Source of the DNA: Lachnospiraceae bacterium
GTDB taxonomy: Bacteria; Bacillota; Clostridia; Lachnospirales; Lachnospiraceae
Length of the DNA stretch: 37,375 nt
Reading direction: 5' to 3'
Assembly (NCBI GenBank): GCA_017626325.1
Contig: JAGAIZ010000056.1
Span: forward strand, 1-37,375
Below, piece by piece: positions 33,335 through 37,375 of the stretch. The position numbers and the translations under genes are program-made. The notes beneath the pieces were generated by a model. The model worked only from the letters and a program-made list of their open reading frames with translations. It searched no databases and was not told the origin of the DNA. The first letter of the stretch is position 1. Each line of letters starts with the position of its first letter.

Positions 33335-35356
33335 ATGAACAAAGGAAAGTATTATATCACGACGGCAATTGCTTATACCTCGGGTACGCCCCATATCGGC
33401 AACAGCTATGAGATCGTGCTTGCGGACAGCATCGCCAGATTTAAGAGGAAGGATGGCTACGACGTATTCTTCCAGACAGGGACGGATGAACACGGACAGA
33501 AGATCGAATTGAAGGCACAGGAGGCTGGCGTTACGCCGAAGGAATTTGTAGACGGCGTGGCGGGAGAGATCAGAAGAATCTGCGATGCTCTGAACACTTC
33601 TTATGATAAATTTATTCGTACCACAGACAATTACCATGAGAAGCAGGTTCAGAAGATTTTTAAGAGATTATACGAACAGGGCGATATCTATAAGGGCTCT
33701 TATGAAGGATTATATTGTACGCCCTGCGAGTCCTTCTGGACGGAATCGCAGTTGGTGGACGGCAAGTGTCCTGATTGCGGCAGAGAAGTGAAGCCTGCCA
33801 GAGAGGAAGCATATTTCTTCAAGATGAGTAAGTATGCTGATAAGCTGATCGATCATATCAACAGTCATCCGGAGTTCATTCAGCCGGTATCCCGCAAGAA
33901 TGAGATGATGAACAATTTCCTGCTGCCGGGCTTACAGGACCTTTGCGTGTCCAGGACTTCCTTTAAGTGGGGTATTCCTGTGGATTTCGATGATAAGCAT
34001 GTGGTTTATGTATGGCTGGACGCGCTGACAAACTATATTACGGGAATCGGTTATGACGCGGAGGGGGCAAGCAGCGAGCAGTATCAGAAGCTGTGGCCCG
34101 CAGATCTGCATCTGATTGGCAAGGACATTATTCGTTTCCATACGATTTACTGGCCTATCTTCCTGATGGCATTAGGAGAACCGCTGCCCAGGCAGGTGTT
34201 CGGTCATCCGTGGCTCTCACAGGGCGACGGCAAAATGAGTAAGTCCAAGGGAAATGTGATCTATGCGGATGATCTGATCGATTTCTTCGGTGTGGACGCG
34301 GTGCGGTATTTTGTGCTGCATGAGATGCCCTTTGAGAACGACGGTGTGATCACATGGGATCTGATGGTAGAGCGCATGAACTCAGACCTTGCGAATACGA
34401 TGGGAAATCTGGTGAACCGTACAATTTCCATGAGCAATAAATATTTCGGCGGCGTGGTGGAGAATAAGCGGGTCGGCGTAGAGGACGGTGCGGAAGATGT
34501 CGATGCGGATCTGTTTAATGTCCTGACGGATACTTATACAAGAGTGTCTGAGAAAATGGATGAACTGCGCGTGGCGGATGCGATTACGGAGATTTTCACC
34601 CTCTTCAAACGTTGTAATAAATATATTGACGAGACAATGCCATGGGCGCTTGCGAAGGATGAGTCGAAGAAAGACAGACTGGCTACAGTGCTGTACAACT
34701 TGCTCAACGGCATCCTGGCAGGGGCATCGCTTTTAGAACCCTATATGCCTGAAACAGCACAGAAGATAGCAGATCAGATCAACGCTCCCTTAGTGGATTT
34801 CGCTGTCCTGGAAGAATGTGCGAAGAACCATGATATCGGAAGGGCTTCTGCACTGTATCCGTCCGGCGGCAAAGTGACGGATGCGCCGGAGATTCTTTTC
34901 GCGCGTCAGGATCTGAAGGAAGTGTTGGAGAAGGTCGAGGCTATGTTTGCGGAGCGCAAAGCCGCTGCGGGCGTTATAGAGGAGGAAACAGAAGGCATGG
35001 ATGAAAAGGTAGTGGAGTTAGAGCCTAAGGAAATGATTACTTACGATGATTTCGATAAGTGCCAGTTTCAGGTAGGCCTGGTGTTAGAGTGCGAGGAAGT
35101 GCCCAAATCCAAGAAACTGTTGAAGTTCAAAATCCAGATCGGTTCTCACACCAGACAGATTCTGTCCGGCATCAAGCAGTATTATAAAGCTGAGGAAATG
35201 GTCGGCAAGAGAGTGATGGTACTGGTTAATCTGCAGTCGAGAGAGATTGCGGGCATGATGTCCGAGGGCATGATCTTAAGCGCCGCTGACGAAGAAGGCA
35301 ATCTGGCTGTTATGACGCCGGAGAGATTCATGCCGGCTGGATCTGAAATCTGCTAG
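33335..35356 (+). CDS. metG: Methionyl-tRNA synthetase
   Basis: This 673-residue class I synthetase charges tRNA-Met with methionine. It shows the HIGH-type motif PHIGNSYE (HIGN, residues 20-23), a zinc knuckle with CTPC and CPDC (about 126-147), VVYVWLDALTNYITG near residue 222, and KMSKS at residues 300-304. The anticodon-binding helical domain follows. The C-terminal EMAP/Trbp111-like tRNA-binding domain (about 567-673) contains DFDKCQFQVGLVLECEEVP and ends in MSEGMILSA. Length is normal for the bacterial long form that dimerises through this domain. A methionine T-box lies immediately upstream. GAAGGGAG precedes ATG 33335. Confidence 0.97.
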   Translation: MNKGKYYITTAIAYTSGTPHIGNSYEIVLADSIARFKRKDGYDVFFQTGTDEHGQKIELKAQEAGVTPKEFVDGVAGEIRRICDALNTSYDKFIRTTDNYHEKQVQKIFKRLYEQGDIYKGSYEGLYCTPCESFWTESQLVDGKCPDCGREVKPAREEAYFFKMSKYADKLIDHINSHPEFIQPVSRKNEMMNNFLLPGLQDLCVSRTSFKWGIPVDFDDKHVVYVWLDALTNYITGIGYDAEGASSEQYQKLWPADLHLIGKDIIRFHTIYWPIFLMALGEPLPRQVFGHPWLSQGDGKMSKSKGNVIYADDLIDFFGVDAVRYFVLHEMPFENDGVITWDLMVERMNSDLANTMGNLVNRTISMSNKYFGGVVENKRVGVEDGAEDVDADLFNVLTDTYTRVSEKMDELRVADAITEIFTLFKRCNKYIDETMPWALAKDESKKDRLATVLYNLLNGILAGASLLEPYMPETAQKIADQINAPLVDFAVLEECAKNHDIGRASALYPSGGKVTDAPEILFARQDLKEVLEKVEAMFAERKAAAGVIEEETEGMDEKVVELEPKEMITYDDFDKCQFQVGLVLECEEVPKSKKLLKFKIQIGSHTRQILSGIKQYYKAEEMVGKRVMVLVNLQSREIAGMMSEGMILSAADEEGNLAVMTPERFMPAGSEIC

Positions 35357-35398
35357 CATGAAGAAATCTATGACCGTTAAGGGCTTGCTGAATATGTA

Positions 35399-35437
35399 AG
35401 AGAATGATGCAAGAGAATCATGTAAAAGAATGATGCG
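35399..35437. repeat. 13-bp tandem repeat after metG
   Basis: Three units start at 35399, 35412 and 35425: AGAGAATGATGCA, AGAGAATCATGTA and AAAGAATGATGCG. The array fills part of the 112-nt gap between metG and the hydrolase gene. No terminator hairpin is evident in the gap. Confidence 0.75.
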
Positions 35438-35468
35438 ATAATGTTGACGAGTAAGAGAGGGCGGCCGC

Positions 35469-36401
35469 GTGATAAAGAAAGAAGAGTTTTATTTTGATTC
35501 AAGAGACGGAGAGCACAGACTGCATGCCGTGAAATGGATTCCGGAAGCGGAGAAGCCGGCATGTATTCTGCAGATCGTGCACGGCATGGCGGAATACATC
35601 GAACGGTATGATGAGTTCGCGGTATATCTTGCGAAGAGAAATATTCTGGTAGTGGGAGACGATCACTTAGGACATGGCAAAAGTGTGAATCCAGGCGAAC
35701 CCTACGGATATTTCTGTAAGGAGGACGCCGCCACCGTTCTGGTACGGGACGAGCACCGCCTGAAGAAGATGATACAGGAGCAGTATGTGGGCGTTCCCTA
35801 TATTATATTGGGGCACAGCATGGGATCCTATATTACCCGCAATTATCTGCTGCGTTACGGAAGCGGAATCAATGGCGTCATCCTGATGGGAACCGGAATG
35901 CAGTCTATGGCGGTAATCAGGCTGGCTTCCGCGATTGCGGCAGTTCAGAGAATCTTCTGCGGAGGGGATCACGTCAGCAGATTGATTGACAGGGCGTCAT
36001 TCGGTTCCTATAATAAAAGAATCAAACCTAAGAAGACGGATGCTGACTGGCTGTCTGCCAATGAAGAGAATGTACAGAAATATCTGGAGGATCCTCTATG
36101 CGGTTTTACTTTTACGGTAAATGGATTCCAGACGGTATTCAGGCTGATCCGTAATCTGCATGACAAGGATAAGCTGAAAGCTATGCCGAAGAATCTTCCG
36201 GTGTTTTTCGTGGCGGGTGCGGAGGATCCGGTCGGCGATTATGGCAGAAGTGTGGAGCGGGTCTGTAAGTCCTACAGGGAGCTGGGAATGGAGAATGTGC
36301 AGATGAAGCTGTATCCCGGAGATCGGCACGAGATATTAAATGAGACGGACAGAGAGGACATCTATGGCGATATTTACCGCTGGCTCCTGCAGAGAATGTA
36401 G
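35469..36401 (+). CDS. Alpha/beta hydrolase, monoacylglycerol lipase/lysophospholipase-like
   Basis: This is a 310-residue serine hydrolase of the Hydrolase_4 type, without a signal peptide. The oxyanion region is VHGMAEYIERYDEFA (about 37-51), followed by DDHLGHGKS (about 64-72). The nucleophile elbow GHSMGS has Ser117. The likely catalytic Asp253 is in AGAEDPVGDYG and His287 is in YPGDRHEIL. Members cleave acyl chains from lysophospholipids or monoglycerides, and the true substrate cannot be told. GTG 35469 is the start, with AAGAGAGGG about 8 nt upstream. It lies in the same direction as metG but shows no functional link to it. Confidence 0.88.
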   Translation: MIKKEEFYFDSRDGEHRLHAVKWIPEAEKPACILQIVHGMAEYIERYDEFAVYLAKRNILVVGDDHLGHGKSVNPGEPYGYFCKEDAATVLVRDEHRLKKMIQEQYVGVPYIILGHSMGSYITRNYLLRYGSGINGVILMGTGMQSMAVIRLASAIAAVQRIFCGGDHVSRLIDRASFGSYNKRIKPKKTDADWLSANEENVQKYLEDPLCGFTFTVNGFQTVFRLIRNLHDKDKLKAMPKNLPVFFVAGAEDPVGDYGRSVERVCKSYRELGMENVQMKLYPGDRHEILNETDREDIYGDIYRWLLQRM

Positions 36402-36405
36402 GATG

Positions 36406-36432
36406 CCGGAGAATGCAGAACACCGGAGAATG
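36406..36432. repeat. 17-bp duplication after the hydrolase gene
   Basis: CCGGAGAATG occurs at 36406-36415 and 36423-36432, a 17-nt period, starting 5 nt after the stop codon. A third AGAATG lies inside the final codons (36393-36398). Confidence 0.55.
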
Positions 36433-36453
36433 AACGCAGACTGACAGGAATGG

Positions 36454-36918
36454 ATGATTACATTGAAGAATAAGAAAAGGATTGCGCTGCTGTGTCTGAT
36501 CCTGACAGTATGCCTGTGGGGAACAGCGGCTGCGGCGTCCGAAGACAAGGGCGCGGAATCGATCGTAGGCTGGATGATAGAAAGAATAGCGGACAAAGAA
36601 GTGGATATTACCGATGAAGACAGTATCAGAGAGGCGATCGAGGAGGGGGAGCAGGAGCTTTCCATTACGCTGACTGAGAAAGAAGAGGAGAGAATCATCG
36701 GGTTTGTGACAACCTTAGACGCGATCGAGGTGGAGGCCGGGGATTTTATGGATCAGGCTAAGATATTGTATCAGAAATACAGCACAGAACTGGTGGAGCA
36801 GACCAACGATGCCATCAACGAGGCGGTAGACAGTGCGGTGAAGGGCGCTGTCAGCAATTTCTTTGAGAGTCTCAAACAAGCGGTAGCCGATTTCTTTACA
36901 AATTTGTTATCAGCATAA
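36454..36918 (+). CDS. Small secreted protein, possibly DUF1002-related
   Basis: This 154-residue protein has a basic start, a hydrophobic signal peptide (about 9-27, IALLCLILTVCLWGTAAAAS) and an acidic, helical mature part. The segment LTEKEEERIIGFVTTLDAIEVEAGDFMDQAKILYQK (split here as about residues 72-107) recalls the C-terminal region of DUF1002 secreted proteins of Firmicutes. I hold that match loosely. The C-terminus is amphipathic helix with Phe-rich FFESL, FFTNLL. No function is known for DUF1002. AGGAA lies just upstream of ATG 36454. A terminator follows its stop codon by 12 nt. Confidence 0.7.
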   Translation: MITLKNKKRIALLCLILTVCLWGTAAAASEDKGAESIVGWMIERIADKEVDITDEDSIREAIEEGEQELSITLTEKEEERIIGFVTTLDAIEVEAGDFMDQAKILYQKYSTELVEQTNDAINEAVDSAVKGAVSNFFESLKQAVADFFTNLLSA

Positions 36919-36929
36919 ACAAAAGAATG

Positions 36930-36966
36930 AACCGCCGTCGTACTGCTGAGGTGCACGGCGGTTTCA
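36930..36966 (+). terminator. Terminator after the small secreted protein gene
   Basis: AACCGCCGT (36930-36938) pairs with ACGGCGGTT (36955-36963) around a 16-nt loop, followed by a short TCAT rather than a long T-run. It separates the secreted protein from the dehydrogenase gene. Confidence 0.7.
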
Positions 36967-37038
36967 TAATAGTATGGCGGCAGAATGATTTCGCACTTCC
37001 GGCTCATACTAATAGAAAATGAAAATGGAGGCAGAAAA

Positions 37039-37375
37039 ATGAAAATAGCTTTTTTTAGTACGAAACCATACGATAAAATCTGGTTTGAACCAATGGGGAA
37101 GGAATATGGGTTTGACATCCATTTCTACGAGGTTCCTTTTCATGAGGAAACGATATCGCTTGCGCGGGGCTTTGACGCCGTCTGCATTTTTGTGAATGAT
37201 TATGTGAACGCAAGTATGATAGAGGAACTTTATGAGATGAAGGTGAAGGCTATCCTGCTGCGCAGCGCCGGCTTCAATCATGTGGATGTAAGGGCCGCGG
37301 AGGATAAGATTGTGATTCTGCGTGTGCCCAGTTATTCTCCGGAGGCGGTGGCGGAATTCGCCATGGGAATGTTAC
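37039..37375 (+). CDS. ldhA: D-lactate dehydrogenase (2-hydroxyacid dehydrogenase family), 3' partial
   Basis: The first 112 codons are present before the window ends. The N-terminus MKIAFFSTKPYDKIWFEPMG, then AVCIFVNDYVN and LLRSAGFNHVDVRAAED, aligns well with E. coli LdhA as I remember it. The region before the cut, VPSYSPEAVAEFAMGML, is the link into the NAD-binding domain. The enzyme reduces pyruvate to D-lactate with NADH in the cytoplasm and regenerates NAD+ during sugar fermentation. GGAGG (37027-37031) lies 7 nt before ATG 37039. The NAD motif and catalytic His lie beyond the window, so a related 2-hydroxyacid dehydrogenase cannot be excluded. Confidence 0.85.
   Translation, partial: MKIAFFSTKPYDKIWFEPMGKEYGFDIHFYEVPFHEETISLARGFDAVCIFVNDYVNASMIEELYEMKVKAILLRSAGFNHVDVRAAEDKIVILRVPSYSPEAVAEFAMGML

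Overview
The window reads as chromosomal DNA of an anaerobic Gram-positive Clostridia, most likely a Lachnospiraceae-type gut bacterium. This is inferred from strong AGGAGG-type ribosome binding sites, a lipobox sugar-binding protein, a GntR/LacI hybrid AraR, a methionine T-box leader, a BlaI/BlaR1-type pair, a YfmM-type ABC-F protein, a split transketolase and a D-lactate dehydrogenase. I see no rRNA, tRNA, phage or CRISPR.

Positions 1-4515 hold a CUT2 sugar importer of the YtfQ-YtfR-YtfT-YjfF (galactofuranose) type, with the binding protein cut by the window edge. Positions 4787-8675 hold two methyl-accepting chemotaxis proteins flanking a small membrane protein, closed by a perfect 42-bp palindromic terminator. 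Positions 9102-13130 hold a second CUT2 importer of the ChvE-MmsA-MmsB type. AraR (13300-14379) follows, then araA, an FGGY pentulokinase, araD, both halves of a transketolase, and rpe (14561-21070). Together these genes import L-arabinose, convert it to xylulose-5-phosphate and feed it into the pentose phosphate pathway. Palindromes of the TTGTAC/GTACAA type lie before both the importer and araA, which fits one AraR regulon. The 5' chemoreceptor cassette lies between the two importers and may sense the same sugars.

From 21 kb on the content is mixed: an Rpn-family PD-(D/E)XK nuclease, a MATE exporter on the minus strand, a BlaI repressor with an M56 (BlaR1-like) membrane protease that lacks a penicillin-binding domain, an XRE regulator, a YfmM-type ABC-F ATPase and a SEC-C methionine aminopeptidase. 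A cell-envelope cluster of unknown function follows (29891-32882): a coiled-coil membrane protein preceded by a 15-codon upstream ORF, and two paralogous secreted proteins, with a MITE-like hairpin element between them. Next come a methionine T-box and metG, an alpha/beta hydrolase, a small secreted protein and the start of a D-lactate dehydrogenase gene.

The least explained content is the 29.9-32.9 kb envelope cluster with its inserted palindromic element, the BlaR1-like protein with an unfamiliar external domain, and a recurring pattern of short tandem repeats that start at or just after stop codons. No clearly new multi-gene system can be asserted from sequence reading alone.
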